Of a stretch of DNA of 64,000 nt, positions 49,058 through 60,626 are shown one piece after another (the stretch's first letter is position 1; the number at the start of each line of letters is the position of its first letter). Position numbers and translations under genes: made by a program. Source of the stretch: Eupeodes corollae (lineage: Eukaryota; Arthropoda; Insecta; Diptera; Syrphidae); assembly GCF_945859685.1 (NCBI RefSeq), contig NC_079147.1:249726572-249790571 (forward strand), written 5' to 3'. The notes beneath the pieces were generated by a model. That model saw only the letters and a list, made by a program, of their open reading frames with translations. It had not been told where the DNA came from and ran no database searches.

Positions 49058-49491
49058 TTAGTTTTTATATTTTTCCCACAGTATAGATGACTATGTTGGA
49101 AAACATGTCGTCAAGATGATGGCAAATAGTTGACAAATACAACTTGGCGAGGACGTTAAAGCTGCATCAGCAAGTGTCAGATCATAATGATTATCATCTT
49201 CTAAAAATTGCAACTCACGACATGCATTTTGATACGTACTGAACACTCGACCATTAAATTTTGGTAAAAGTTGGAAAGAGATTGGCCCAGGAACATTAAC
49301 CAACAACAAACGCAAAAAGAAGCATTCACGTTGTTTTGGATGTACTGTATAAAGTCGCCCCAGTGTCTTAGCTTTAAATATACCTGCTATAGAAGGATGT
49401 GGTTCTACTTTTTTTACGTGGCTCCCGTTTTTTTGTTGACATGTTCCATGTAAAATAGCATGGAATATCGGTATGGAATTGGCCAAAGGCA

Positions 49492-49797
49492 TCAGTTTTT
49501 TGACAAAGTGAGAATATCGGCTGAAATAATTTGATCAATTTCTTCTGGACGAATTTTAACATCAAGCCAAATTAAAATGTGAGCATAACGTAAGACTCGC
49601 TTTTGCCACTCAATTGAATACAACCAACAACACGTTTTGCCAAAGACTGAATATTTTACAATAAAATCAATTAAGGATTTTAATTTTTGTTTAAACACTC
49701 GTGCAGTAATGCCGTGACGATGTATCGACTGTTGACCTGGTAATAATAAAGTTTTCATTTCCTCCCAATTTGGATTGCACGTAAATGTTATAAACAA
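49492..49797 (-). pseudogene. Helitron Rep (HUH) domain fragment
   Basis: About 100 codons of the Helitron-like N-terminal Rep domain. The HUH-type motif, normally His-x-His in LPHAHIL, reads LRYAHIL (codons at 49579-49587), so the first metal-binding His is Tyr. The frame shifts immediately after. Confidence 0.8.
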
Positions 49798-51035
49798 ATC
49801 TGGACGTCCGTAATGACGGACTTAAGTCATCGCGTCCTGAATGTATTCTTGCACTTTTCGTGGACTACCAATGTAGCTTGAAGGTAATAAAAAATTGTAT
49901 TTAAAAGTCAAAATATTTTTCAGAAAACATAATGATCATATATAATTAGAAAAGTAGATTTTATATAAAGTATTTATCATTTGCAACACATATGTAAACA
50001 ATTTAGACCATTACTCGAAATATAAACTATCCTATATCTTAAGTTAGACCAAATTACACATAAAATGCCAACTTTCACCGAAATCGGTTGACTTGGTGTT
50101 GAGTTCACTGTGAACATACATATGACACTGGATTTTTATATATTAAGATTACTGAATGTCGAAAACAATATTTTCTGTGAAATAAAATAAGTTTGAAGCC
50201 AATATTTTTAATTTTTGAAAAGCAATTTGAGCCGCAAGTAAATTTTTACCAAGTTTTAGTATTGTTTTTTTAGAGTTTTATTTTTTGTAAAAAAACTGTC
50301 AATTCGATTTTTTAAAAATTTTACCAAACGTTGAAAACAATATTTTTTATAAGATAAAGTTAGTTTGAAGCCAATATTTAAAATTTTTGAAGAGATATTT
50401 GAGTCGAGAATCAATTTTTACCAACTTTTATACATTTTTTTTTTTTAGGTTTTTATTTTTTTTGTAAAAAAAAACTGTCAATTAGATTTTTCTCAAAATT
50501 TTATCAGATGTCAAAAACATTATTCTTCGTTGCACAAAATTGTTTTAAAGATGAAATCATGTTTCAGTTTTGGAGGTGACAAATTTTTTTGATTTATAAA
50601 AAAACCGTTAAATGGATTTTTTTTTCAAAAATTATACTTCTTTGATATCAAGTTGCAATTTATTATATAAAATTTAATTCAAGTTTCTAGCGTTTTTGGT
50701 TCGTAAGATATTTAGGGTTAACCAAAATTTTCACCTTTTTTTCAAACTGCTATGGTAAAAAAAACCACCCACGCAATTTTCTTGAGAGCCCTTTCTGCAT
50801 CTTTATGCCTTATTATCTGTATAACAAAATTTATTTGAAATCGATATCTCTTCTGGTTCTTGAGCTACGAAAAAAACGTAGCGAACGTACGGACGTACGG
50901 ACACACGCACGCACAGACATACATGTTTCTAAAAATCTTTTATTTCGACTCTAGGGACCTTGAAACGTCAATAAATGTCAAAATTTTCAGTTTGACGAAT
51001 CGCACCCATTACAATAACTTCCTATGGGAAGTTAA

Positions 51036-51654
51036 AAAAGTAAAATTTAAGAAAAAAAATAATATATGAGACCCAATGGTTTAGACTGTAGCGGCGAGGA
51101 CAGACGGGTGGAATCAGTGTACCCACTTTTTTCGACCATAGCATGTCATTTTTGATGAAAATAAAAATCATATTTTCAGGACAACTATATTCAACCTTTT
51201 AGGACAAATAATGTTTTTTTCTATGTGTTTATGCACGGTTTTGCATTTTGTCAGAATTTCAAGAGCGACTGCCTCTTGTTTAACAGAATAGTGTGGACGT
51301 GCATATAATTTCAAAGCATGCCAAAACAAGTTGAGACTGTTATAGCCACCAATAGAGAATTTCCCGAGTCTGGCTCTTTTATTCGGCAAAATTGACTGTC
51401 TGATAGTACAGTGAGCGAGCTATTTGACGCCCTTTTTTTCTCAAATCTTAGGTTTATGCAAATAAACTAAAGTTGCCTTCAAAGCCAACATCATATTCAG
51501 ACTGAATTATGTGCCAGAGGACAGTTTAACGAAGTTATATTTTCTATATCTATGTAGGTCACACTTTGTTCAATTACTTATTTAAATTCAAAGATAGGAA
51601 GCGCTTATTGGAATCTTTCATAATTTTGTATGTATATATGATATGTATGTAAGG
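51036..51654. other. unassigned intergenic DNA
   Basis: A 73-codon minus-strand open frame at 51168-51389 resembles nothing I know. No repeats with partners in this window. Confidence 0.4.
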
Positions 51655-52200
51655 GGTTATCCATTTTGAGGTTTCAAAAGTATCAGGCTGGAATTCGACA
51701 TCTGTCAGACTAAAACCAATTTGTTTTTAATAGAAATTCTGACATTTACGAAAATGGATTGCTTAGCTTTCGCACAGCGCAAAATTGTTAAAACCTACTA
51801 CAAAAACGGAGATTCTGCTACAGCCCACATATCGTGCTTTGAGAGGAGATTATGGTTTACATAATAGTCCAACTACGCAAGCAATTGGCAAAATTGTGAA
51901 GAAATTTGAAACGACTGGATTGGACTGTCTTTCGGCACATTATGGCGTACCCACATCCATATTAATTGCCGTATTTGTGGTTCTAAGCATCCTCAAGAGA
52001 GGCAATTATGTCTCCAAAAAGTCACTATTTGGTGCACTCTTTGGTCCGGAGGTGGTGGTCAATTGCGTGGTGGTCATTTAAATGATGTTGTACATAATTT
52101 CAATGTTCAAACTTTATAATAAAAATAAATATCATGAAAAAACATATGTGAGCTTTATTTACTTATACTTTTCAAACTTTACGGAGGAACTTTGGTATAT
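51655..52200 (+). mobile_element. mariner-like element, internally deleted
   Basis: The plus strand encodes an N-terminal DUF4817-type DNA-binding segment (AQRKIVKTYYKNGDSATAH and VKKFETTGLDCL). This jumps to the catalytic-domain motif VTIWCTLWSGG and the C-terminal LRGGHLNDVVHNF. The middle is missing, leaving a short non-autonomous derivative. The start GGGGTTATCCATTTTGAGG near 51655 may be a terminus; the right end is approximate. Confidence 0.68.
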
Positions 52201-52621
52201 ATTTTTTGCAAATTTTCAAAATTTTTCATAGAAAAAAAAACAAATTTAATGATATTTTCAAGCTATTGAACAAGCATTATCTTTCGTTGAGTTCATTTTG
52301 ACATTTCAGTCATAGTATAATATACTCAACGAACTTATACTGAAAACGATTGAACGAGATAAAGTTACGTGAAGCAAATTATTTAAAGATAGGAAACGTA
52401 TATTGAAAACCTTTATTATTTAAGTCTCTTTTGTAGTTAGTATTTCTATATTTTAATTGTACCTAATATAATAAAGCTCTTAAATGGCAAAGTTGTTTTC
52501 TGGGCATAACTTTTTGTTTTCACTTAACGGTAAAAAGTTTGAGGCCAATGATGATTTCGTCTGAAAAAAATAATTGAAACAACCTACTTTAACTGTTATT
52601 CTAACGTAAGGATCCATTTTT

Positions 52622-53040
52622 TTGAATGCAAATAGGAGTTTTGAGTTTGTTTATAAGTTGACAAAAGCGGATGAAAGCACCTTGGGTCGGTTCGAGAGAA
52701 AAGTTCTTCGTGTGATCAACGGTCTCGTATGCGTCGAAGGGGAGTGGAGGAGAAGATGGAACGACGAGCTGTACAGCGACGTAGACTTAGTCAGAAGGGT
52801 AAAAGTCCAACGACTAAGATGGCTGGGTCACGTAGAGCGCATGGAAACCAATGCTCCGCCCGGAAAGTCTTCGAATCCACACAAACAGGACAGCGCAGTA
52901 GAGAAAGACCGCGGATCAGGTGGCGCGCACAAGTAGAAAGTGACCTCACCCAAAACGCGAAACTGGAGACATCTAGCTAGGGACCGAGCTAGATGGAGAA
53001 GTTTTTTGGGTGAGGCCCTAGATCACACAGGACTATAGCA
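52622..53040 (+). mobile_element. RTE-like LINE remnant (LINE E), copy 2, C-terminus
   Basis: The plus strand reads LGRFERKVLRVINGLVCVEG, RRRWNDELYSDVDLV, RLRWLGHVERMETNAP and, after a frameshift, NWRHLARDRARWRSFLGEAL with a stop at 53035-53037. It matches the C-terminal part of the copy at 35743-36900, on the other strand. Confidence 0.78.
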
Positions 53041-53109
53041 CTACCTTATGTAAGTAAGTTATAAGTTAAAGAACATTTTTAAAAGTCAACTATAATTTTA
53101 ATGAATATA

Positions 53110-53720
53110 TATGGTTTGTGGATTACATTATACTTCCTTTGAACGCAAAGTGATTAAAAATGTTAAACAAGCTGGAAAAACGATGGTTGAAATTGCAAAA
53201 ACTAAAGATGAAGAAAAAGATAAGCTTCTTCGCGTTTCTACACTATTGGTAAGAATATGTAATAACAAACCGGTTTTTTCTCAAGAATGAAACCAACTTA
53301 TAGAAACAAGAATTCCTGGTAGAAGTCCACAAATATTTGCATTTTTTTAACCAAGCAAAATATTACACAAAGATTTCCCTTTGCAAACAAACACTTAAAA
53401 TGTTCTTATTGTTTTGTAGTCGGATGAAAAGAAGATCAATTTGTTTACTTCCGATGGAAAAATGTATGTGAGAAGGCCAAAAGACAAGAAGTTTAATTCA
53501 AAATGCATAAAGAAGACAGTGAAGCACGGTGTTGGGAATATAAAGATTTGAAGGTACTTTCTAGCATCTGATGCAGGTCAATTATTTTGGATCAAAATTC
53601 AGTTATGCTAACATTAACTGAAGAGGAGGTGCCAATGAAATGGGAGTTCATGCAGGATAATGACCCGAAGCCACTACAAAATACTGAAATATTTTGTTAC
53701 CGTTAAGTTGCTTACTCACT
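53110..53720 (+). mobile_element. Tc1-like transposase remnant
   Basis: The plus strand shows SFERKVIKNVKQAGKTMVEIAK (DNA-binding), SDEKKINLFTSDGKMYVRRP with KKTVKHGVGN, and a later QDNDPKHTS-like block degraded to RIMTRSHYK. These are Tc1-family blocks in order with stops between. No terminal repeats identified. Confidence 0.75.
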
Positions 53721-54853
53721 GGTACCATTATAATTTTGTTGCTATTATTTTTCCAGGAGGAACCAACATAATAATCAGGAGTCTATTTTTTTTTATTTCA
53801 TTTATTACAACAATTATCTTTTTTTTAATTGTTGTATTTAAGCAATATTTTGTTACAAATCTATCTGTGTAGTTTCTATTTTCCTACTCTTCACAAATAC
53901 CTTTTTATGTGTTATAAAGAATGAACAAGAAGCTTGTTTCTATTATTTTTTTCAACACTGTACGTATGCTATGCATGGAGGTGATGATGATTTTATGTTG
54001 TATCCAATTTCAAATATATTTATTGATTCAATTTTATGCTGACTGATTGCGTTTAAGAACGTTATGTTTGTCTAAATCAAAATTAACATCGAATTCAATA
54101 AAGATTTAGACAAATATTTTCATATTTGTATTTTTTTTGTCAAATATATCTCTAGCATAAGTGTTTACGTTCGCAATGTTTGCGTTGAAGTTTTTGCGGT
54201 CACACAAATTTAGTTTTTAAATTAATTTAGAAGTTGTTTACAAAATGACTTTCCGCGAAAAAAAGTAAACAAAAATCATTTTGTAAAACCTGAAGAAGTC
54301 TTAAAGTTTATTGTTTTTTTGTATTCGACAGAAGTAATAATTCAAAAAAAAAATTAAATTTTGTAAACAGGCTTATTATATACATACATATAACGACATT
54401 ATTTCTTAAAGCAGGAATTAGAATTGCCAGTCACTTAGAAACTAATTGCCAAGTACTCTGTTCTCATACCATAAATAATTTGGTCTTTGAATATAAAGCA
54501 CCGGATGCTTTGTTGATGTCTAAAGAATAAAGTCAAGTCAGTCTTGGATCATCATTTTAGCACATTAAGGTGGAAAAAGTATCTCTTACCAAAGATTTAG
54601 TTTTCATTTTGACCAAAGTAGTATATTTAAGGAATTACGATTTCTTTTTATGTTGATCCCCACAAGTATGATAGTGGGAAATATGAGGAACAGTCCGGTT
54701 TGCTGCCTGTATTTTGACAGCCTGGTGGGCAACACTTTGATATTAGCCAAGAATAACTCTGAGTCAGAATTGCTAGATCAGTTAAGATTATGATGCAGTC
54801 GAATTAACGTTTTATGCAGTAAAAGTTTTGGATTTTTTGGTTTGTGTATTTTA
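53721..54853. other. unassigned A+T-rich intergenic DNA
   Basis: Nothing recognised apart from T-rich runs. Confidence 0.4.
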
Positions 54854-56113
54854 TTAACTTATTAACTTTATAATCGGTCCAATTTGTCGCATTGAAAACT
54901 TTGACATTTTTCGACGTTTCAAGGTCCCTAGGGTCGAAATACAAGACTTTTAGAGGGACGTCTGTGCGTGCGTGTGTACGTACGTTCGTAAGTCCGTACG
55001 TCTGTACGTCCGTAAGTCAGTACGTTCGCGACGTTTATTTCTTCGTCATAGCTCAAGAACCATCGACTGCAAATACATTTTGTTATACAGATAATAATGC
55101 AGAAAGATGCATAGCAATTGAAAAAAAATGAACCCTAAATGTTAACCGATAACGCTAGAGACTTGAATTAAATTTTATATTATATATATTGTATTGTAAT
55201 ACCAAAGAAGTATATTTTTGGGAAAAAATCCAATTAACGTTTTTTTATAAATCTAAAAAAAACTATCACCTCGACAATTGTACGAATAAAAAATGGTTTA
55301 ATCTTTAAAACAAGTAAGAATAACGTTTTTAACATCTGGTTAAATTTTGAGAAAAATCGAATTGACAGTTTTTTTTTGCAAAAAAATGAAAACCTAAAAA
55401 AAATTAATAAAAGTTGGTAAAAATTAACTTTCGGCTCAAATATCTTTTCAAAACTTTGAGATTTTGACTTTTAACTAATTTTATATTTTAAAAAATATTG
55501 TTGTCAACATTCAGTAAAATTTTTTGAAAAATCGAATGGACAGTTTTTTACAAAAAATTAACAAAATTTGGTAAAAATTGATTTTCAAATCAAATTGTGA
55601 TTTGGCTTCTACTAAATTTTATCTTAAAAAAAATATTGTTTTAAACATTTGGAAAAATTTTGAGTAAAATCTAACAGACAGTTTAAGAAAACAAAAATAT
55701 GTATAAAACTTGGTAAAAATTTACTTTCTCCTCAAATATCTTTTCAAAAACTAAAAAAAAATTGGTTTCAAACTAATTCTCTCATAGAAAATATTGTTTT
55801 CAACATTCAGTAATTTTTTTATATAAATCCAACAGTAAGTTGTTTCAAAAAAAATAAAATAAAAAAAAAATAGTACGCAAAATGTACTAGAATTTGTAAG
55901 AAATGGTTTTTGAATAAAAATCTCGTTAACAAATAGATTTTGAAATAAACCATTTCATCATATTCAAAATATACTTGGTAATTTTGAAAATTTTATGAAC
56001 AATTCAACTGACAACTTTTTTAACAAAACATGAAACCTACAAACTTTAAAGGCAGACAAATCGACAGACAGGATGGGAAGTTATCAGTGTTGGTCACATC
56101 CCAGCACCTTTTT
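54854..56113 (+). mobile_element. 174-bp-unit repeat element, copy E (diverged)
   Basis: The same order as copy C: a degraded start (TTAACTTATTAACTTTATAA), the ACGT/ACGTCC simple repeat at 54965-55035, several diverged internal units, and the 3' hairpin end ATGGGAAGTTATCAG to CATCCCAGCACCTTTT. It is the most diverged of the long copies. Confidence 0.75.
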
Positions 56114-56684
56114 ATATTTTTTTATTTTGCTCACAGAAAAACTGGGCCTAATGACTCAAGACTCTGAACTATTTTTCTGTGAAAGACAATTTCTCGCAAG
56201 ACTCCTTCCTTGAAACAAAAACTTTTAGGTTGTAACCGAATGGGCTGTGTTTAGACAGTTAAAAATTATTAAATGCAAATAAAAGAAATTCAAAATAAAA
56301 GTAAACAAAACAAACAAAACAAACAAAAAAAAAACACCACCAACTAGGACAAGACCGACGACGACGACTCAACTGCTACTGCAGTTGTTTATATTACGAA
56401 AAAGTACAGCAATGCTACCTCGCTCACCCTCTACAGGGGTAAGCTGAGTGACTAACGATTCTCCTTCTGGGCAGAAAAAGTTATGGCTGACATACGAATC
56501 TCAAATTGAGTGATTGTCAGCAAGTTACCATAATGTGAGAATGTTTAGAGGGAATGTTGCGAAGGTGGAGAAACTCACCTCTGTTGCGTGACACAATTAG
56601 GATGCGATCGGTGTCATGACATATATGAATCCGACTCGCACCCAAAAGACGTTTGCAACAAGTGCGTAAATCACACCCACCAAT

Positions 56685-56759
56685 GTTCACACCCACATAA
56701 AAAGATTAATAATTGCGTTATAACATTAATGTAATAATGCGTAATCTAGTGGGTGTGAA
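56685..56759. repeat. 75-bp imperfect palindrome with 11-bp perfect ends
   Basis: TTCACACCCAC (56685-56695) and its exact complement GTGGGTGTGAA (56749-56759) flank GATTA/TAATC and a central ACATTAATGT. It could fold into a long stem. Confidence 0.7.
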
Positions 56760-57100
56760 ACGAAACAAAGGCTGGAAAATCCTGGTTAGGTTGTGTTAGT
56801 GAGATAGGTAGAGCTAGGGTTCTTGAGTAAATGCCGTCGGCAAGTACCTTTTTTTCAAAATTATCTACCCTTGAATAAGGAAGCTTAGAAGAATTTGAAG
56901 AAGGTACCGCCAACCGACCGCTCAAGGAACCTAGTTCGAGAATTATCTCAATTCTTTTTTTTTTGTTAAGATATAACCGCCAGCGCTGATTTTGGTCACA
57001 TCGAGATAGGATGTACCTTTTTATAATATAAAACTTTAAAGAAAGATATATTTTTATATGTATATACATATATATATATATACGTCTACAAATTGGTTAC

Positions 57101-57135
57101 TGAGGCCGTAAAAAAATTCTCTTTTCACGGCCTCA
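57101..57135. repeat. hairpin with a 9-bp G+C-rich stem
   Basis: TGAGGCCGT (57101-57109) pairs with ACGGCCTCA (57127-57135) around an A/T-rich loop. The stem can extend four more bases past one mismatch. Confidence 0.7.
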
Positions 57136-57455
57136 AATCTGTGTTTTCAAAGGAAACAGAAACAGGAAATTAACGTGCGGGAAATCCCAAAAAAAACCCT
57201 GAAATCGTCTCGCCAATTAACCGCCAAACAAAGAAAAACCTAAGAGTCATCATACATACATATATACAATTATAAAAGTGCTTTTTTTACTTTTTTTTAA
57301 ATTCAAAAATTTAAACAACTTCAATCTTTTTATTGTTCAATTTAAATTTTTTTGTACAGTGATAATTTAACAATTTTTATTTTGTTTAACATTCAAATTG
57401 AAAAAGTAATTTTGATAAAGTAAGAAAGTGGTGTATATACATACCTACCTTATAC

Positions 57456-57504
57456 GTATATATATATATATATATATATTCATATACATATATATATATA
57501 TAAG
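57456..57504. repeat. TA dinucleotide microsatellite
   Basis: Two runs of TA repeats separated by TTCATATACA. Such runs are slippage-prone. Confidence 0.85.
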
Positions 57505-58194
57505 TGTAGATCATAGTGCAAATTATATTTCTTTTGGGTGAAATGGTAATATTTATATATTTTTTCAAATAAAAATACAAAAAATAAGGCGTACTAAAGA
57601 TCGCCACATCGAACCACGATTCATCGAGGGAGTGGCCACTACATCGATATTTTGGGGTGAGTGATATTCTTGTTAACTAGTCGTATTGAGACAATTTTAA
57701 AGATAAATATTGCCCATTACTTCCGTAGGATATAATAGTGCTAGCCTATAAATATATATACCCTTCATTTTTTTTACTTCAGCTTTCAATTTTACTTAAA
57801 TATTTTTTACTTTCAAATTTTAATTATTTTAAAAAGTTAAAATCAATGTGAGATAGTTTTTTTATAAAAATGAAATTGTTAATAAAATTTGCCAAACATT
57901 AGAGAAAAAAAATTATGAATCTCTAGATTTTTAATTAAAGAGGGGAAGATGAAGTGATGAGGAAACCGAGGTAGAAGGGCGGAGGAAGAGGAACGTTGTT
58001 TTTAAAGGGGTTGTTTAGCGAGGAAACAACCAGGTAGGGTGGGTAAAGATTATCTCGCGCATCATTGACAGCTAGATGCAAAGCCTGGCATATTTTTTTG
58101 ATAACGAGGAGGTCAAAGGATCCACTCCTGAGCTAGCGAGGGATATTTTGTGTGCCAGCAATGACCTCAACAGAGAATAAACTCGTTACAAAAA

Positions 58195-58208
58195 TGGCGC
58201 CCAACGTG
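58195..58208 (+). promoter_or_regulatory. primer-binding site of the LTR retrotransposon
   Basis: TGGCGCCCAACGTG has the TGG start expected of a site complementary to a tRNA 3' end (CCA). It sits at the right place, just after a putative LTR end. The tRNA was not determined. Confidence 0.7.
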
Positions 58209-59291
58209 TCGGTTTCACTATCGGAAGATGGTGAGACTAACAATGTTTCGTTTTGATTTATGAGTCGAAAATTAATTTTTTTTTGTCAAAACATTTTTAA
58301 TTTTTTTTATTTTTTTATATTTCTTTCACTTAACAAAATTTGATTTCAACATCTTTGTGAGTCCCGGTTACTAAGGTCAGTTACCTGGTACCGCGTTGCA
58401 ACAAAGAGGTTGAAATTGATATAAAAGTATTTGTTTGAACAAAGGAATCATAAAAGCCTAGTCTTTGGGCGTCTGAAGAAAAGATACCCAAATTGCAGGT
58501 GGTTATGATATACCCTTTTCTATACAACCAGAAATTAAAGAGACCCCTTGATGCTAGCGGTGTCTTGGATGGTCCTTTAAACATTTCAAATTTTCAATTT
58601 TTAGTTTTCTGAGAATCTCCAGAGTCCTAATCGATGATGCTCGTCATGTAGTGTCCTGGAAACTTAGAAGACGATATATTAATCTTCATACAAAAAAATA
58701 AAAAAACAATAGCAACACTAGTTTATTTCATTTTATACATACACATATTTTTGTCGACTCAAAGAACGTTCCTTTTCAATCCTCGGTAATTGTATCTCGT
58801 TTCCGGATTCATACCTCGTCTTCCCTTTTTGACTTTTATGAAAATTTACAATCCAAACTAATTTTTCTTTGAGATACTAAGGATTTGAATACTCCGATTA
58901 TTTTTTTTAAAAAAAAAACATTATTTTATGAAATAAAGTTTCAATTAGATATCTATACGCTTTTATTTTCCTTATAATTTTTTTTATTGAATTATATTTT
59001 TTTTAACAGTTTGTTTTACAAACATTTTCTTTTATTTTATTAAAACGTTTTTTTTATTACATTTTTTTTAACCTAATTTTGAATCGCAGTTTTAAATTTG
59101 TATATATTATTTGATTTGGTTTTTTTTTGGTTTTGTTCTTCAAGCTTTGGTTTTGGTTTTTCAAATTGGCAAATCCCAATTTTTTTTTTTAGTGGTACAG
59201 AAAATAATTTGTTGTTTTCCTATCAACATTTTTTTTTGGAAGCTTACGGATAGGTGATAGAAATTAGTAGGTTGGTTCAATCGAACCAAGT
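58209..59291 (+). other. long untranslated leader between primer site and gag
   Basis: About 1.1 kb with no long open frame, T-rich in its second half. It should hold packaging signals, but none is recognisable. Confidence 0.55.
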
Positions 59292-60626
59292 ATGAGCAGG
59301 AGTCGCCGAGTTTCTATTTACGACGACATAGAGGTTATAAACGCTCACAACGAAGCAACATTTGAAGAATTTTTCCAAAGGTTTCGTAACACGGTAGATA
59401 GGTTTAACTTGAACCATTCTTTTAGTTTTTCCGAAGAATTAGAATCAGTTATTTCCAATTCAACATCCAACATGGCGGATCAAGACGATCCCCAAGGTGT
59501 GGAAAATGACCCAAGCTATATAGTTGAGGGCGGTGATAGAGAGCCAGCAGATCGCGCTGATAATGATGTTGGTCGAAATGAAGATTTACTTGCTAGAATA
59601 GAGAGAAGCATGGTTCAGAACCAAGTTAGGATTTTCCAGCAAATGGACATTTTTATGGGAAATGTGCTGCAAAAATTGGAAGATTTGCGTTTGCCTTCGC
59701 AACAAAGAATCAACCCTCCTCAAATCGAAAGACATAGCTCTTCCATGACCCAAGCTATTCCACCAAGAAGCTCAAGTGCTTCCACTACGTTCAGTGCTTC
59801 AGGTCCATGTAGATTGGATCGTTGGAACATCAAATATGATGGTTCCGAAAATGTATCTGACTTTCTTTTGAAGATAGGAAGAATGCAGTCATGTTCATCT
59901 TATAGCGAAGAACAAATTGCAGCAAACTTCCATATTTTGCTTGACGGTAGGGCAAATAAGTGGTTTTGGCGTTTTGTGAAGAAAAATCCGAACGCGGACT
60001 TATCTTTAATAAAGGAAGCAATGAAAAAGGAATTCGGCAAATTGGAGTCAGAAATTGATATTTATATGAGACTCATGTGTCGAAAGCAGGGACCGAAAGA
60101 ATCTTTTGATGATTTTTATGTTTCGGTTTCAAGCTTAAACGATCGTCTAAAAGAGCCATTTAGCGATAAAAAGTTGATTGAAATCATTAGGGGTAATACT
60201 AAGGAGAAGCTAGGAGAGATTTTGTTGTCGGCTGAGGTGAAGAACTTAGAGCAGCTTCGACAAAAAGCTCGCGAGGCTGAACGATTTTTGAATAGAGGAG
60301 CCGTCGGTCATCGAAACGTTAGTGAGATCGCGGTCGAAAACGATACTTCCGATACAGAATTGGAAACACATGAAGTCGCAGCCATGAATTCTACCAGAAA
60401 GCCAGTTTCAACCGCAAATTATATATGTTGGAATTGTGATCAGAAGGGACATGCCTATCACTTTTGCCCATCGGCAATCAGAAATTTATTTTGTTTCCTT
60501 TGTGGTGCTAAGGGTGTCACCACGGTTCAATGTGGTAAACATCAAGCGGGAAACTTCCAGAGGGACGAAACGAGGAGTGGGGAGGTTCGTTCCTCAAGGA
60601 ATCTGACGAACCACTCTCAAAACTAA
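59292..60626 (+). CDS. gag: Gag polyprotein of a gypsy-type LTR retrotransposon
   Basis: 444 residues, complete from ATG to TAA. Residues 1-60 are polar. An acidic stretch follows at about 62-95. A capsid-like retrotransposon gag domain spans roughly 175-335 (DRWNIKYDG, LLDGRANKWFWRF, FDDFYVSVSSL). Near the C-terminus is a zinc knuckle, CWNCDQKGHAYHFC (residues 379-392), then a second Cys cluster, CFLCGAKGVTTVQC, with Val where a CCHC His would be. Gag would form the particle that packages element RNA. It has no visible lesion. Pol follows in the -1 frame and overlaps gag by 88 bases. Confidence 0.92.
   Translation: MSRSRRVSIYDDIEVINAHNEATFEEFFQRFRNTVDRFNLNHSFSFSEELESVISNSTSNMADQDDPQGVENDPSYIVEGGDREPADRADNDVGRNEDLLARIERSMVQNQVRIFQQMDIFMGNVLQKLEDLRLPSQQRINPPQIERHSSSMTQAIPPRSSSASTTFSASGPCRLDRWNIKYDGSENVSDFLLKIGRMQSCSSYSEEQIAANFHILLDGRANKWFWRFVKKNPNADLSLIKEAMKKEFGKLESEIDIYMRLMCRKQGPKESFDDFYVSVSSLNDRLKEPFSDKKLIEIIRGNTKEKLGEILLSAEVKNLEQLRQKAREAERFLNRGAVGHRNVSEIAVENDTSDTELETHEVAAMNSTRKPVSTANYICWNCDQKGHAYHFCPSAIRNLFCFLCGAKGVTTVQCGKHQAGNFQRDETRSGEVRSSRNLTNHSQN

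Larger units (their letters stand above)
47920..50148 (-). mobile_element. Helitron inserted in repeat copy D
   Basis: Minus-strand Helitron, 2,229 bp. The 5' end TCTTAATATATAAAAATCC is at 50130-50148 and the 3' end is CTAG at 47920-47923. A short hairpin (CCAC-A-GC / GC-GTGG) lies about 13 bases before the CTAG. The target is between A and T, with no duplication. Inside: a Rep-like block (FITFTCNPNWEEM, AHILIWLD), the region GRLYTVHPKQRECFFLRLLL, Walker A GGTGKT, HKHSLEALNRTLQDL and C-terminal AFAMTIDKAQGQT with CFSHGQLYVA. Frameshifts and deletions make it non-autonomous. Confidence 0.9.
47753..51035 (-). mobile_element. 174-bp-unit repeat element, copy D, interrupted by a Helitron
   Basis: The 3' hairpin end is at 47753-47800 and the palindromic 5' end at 51017-51035, on the minus strand. 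Without the inserted 2,229 bp the copy would be about 1,054 bp, with about two or three internal units. The ACGT-rich segment near 50880-50910 corresponds to that in copy C. Confidence 0.8.
56114..58190 (+). other. 5' LTR of the gypsy-type element (left edge not fixed) and flank
   Basis: The LTR should end at about 58190 (TTACA), four bases before the primer-binding site. CCTATAAATATATATACC near 57744 could be a TATA box and GAATAAAC near 58175 a poly(A) signal. TGTTAACTAG at about 57673 or TGTTCACACC at 56683 could be the left edge; without the 3' LTR neither can be confirmed. A TA microsatellite lies at 57456-57504. Confidence 0.5.
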
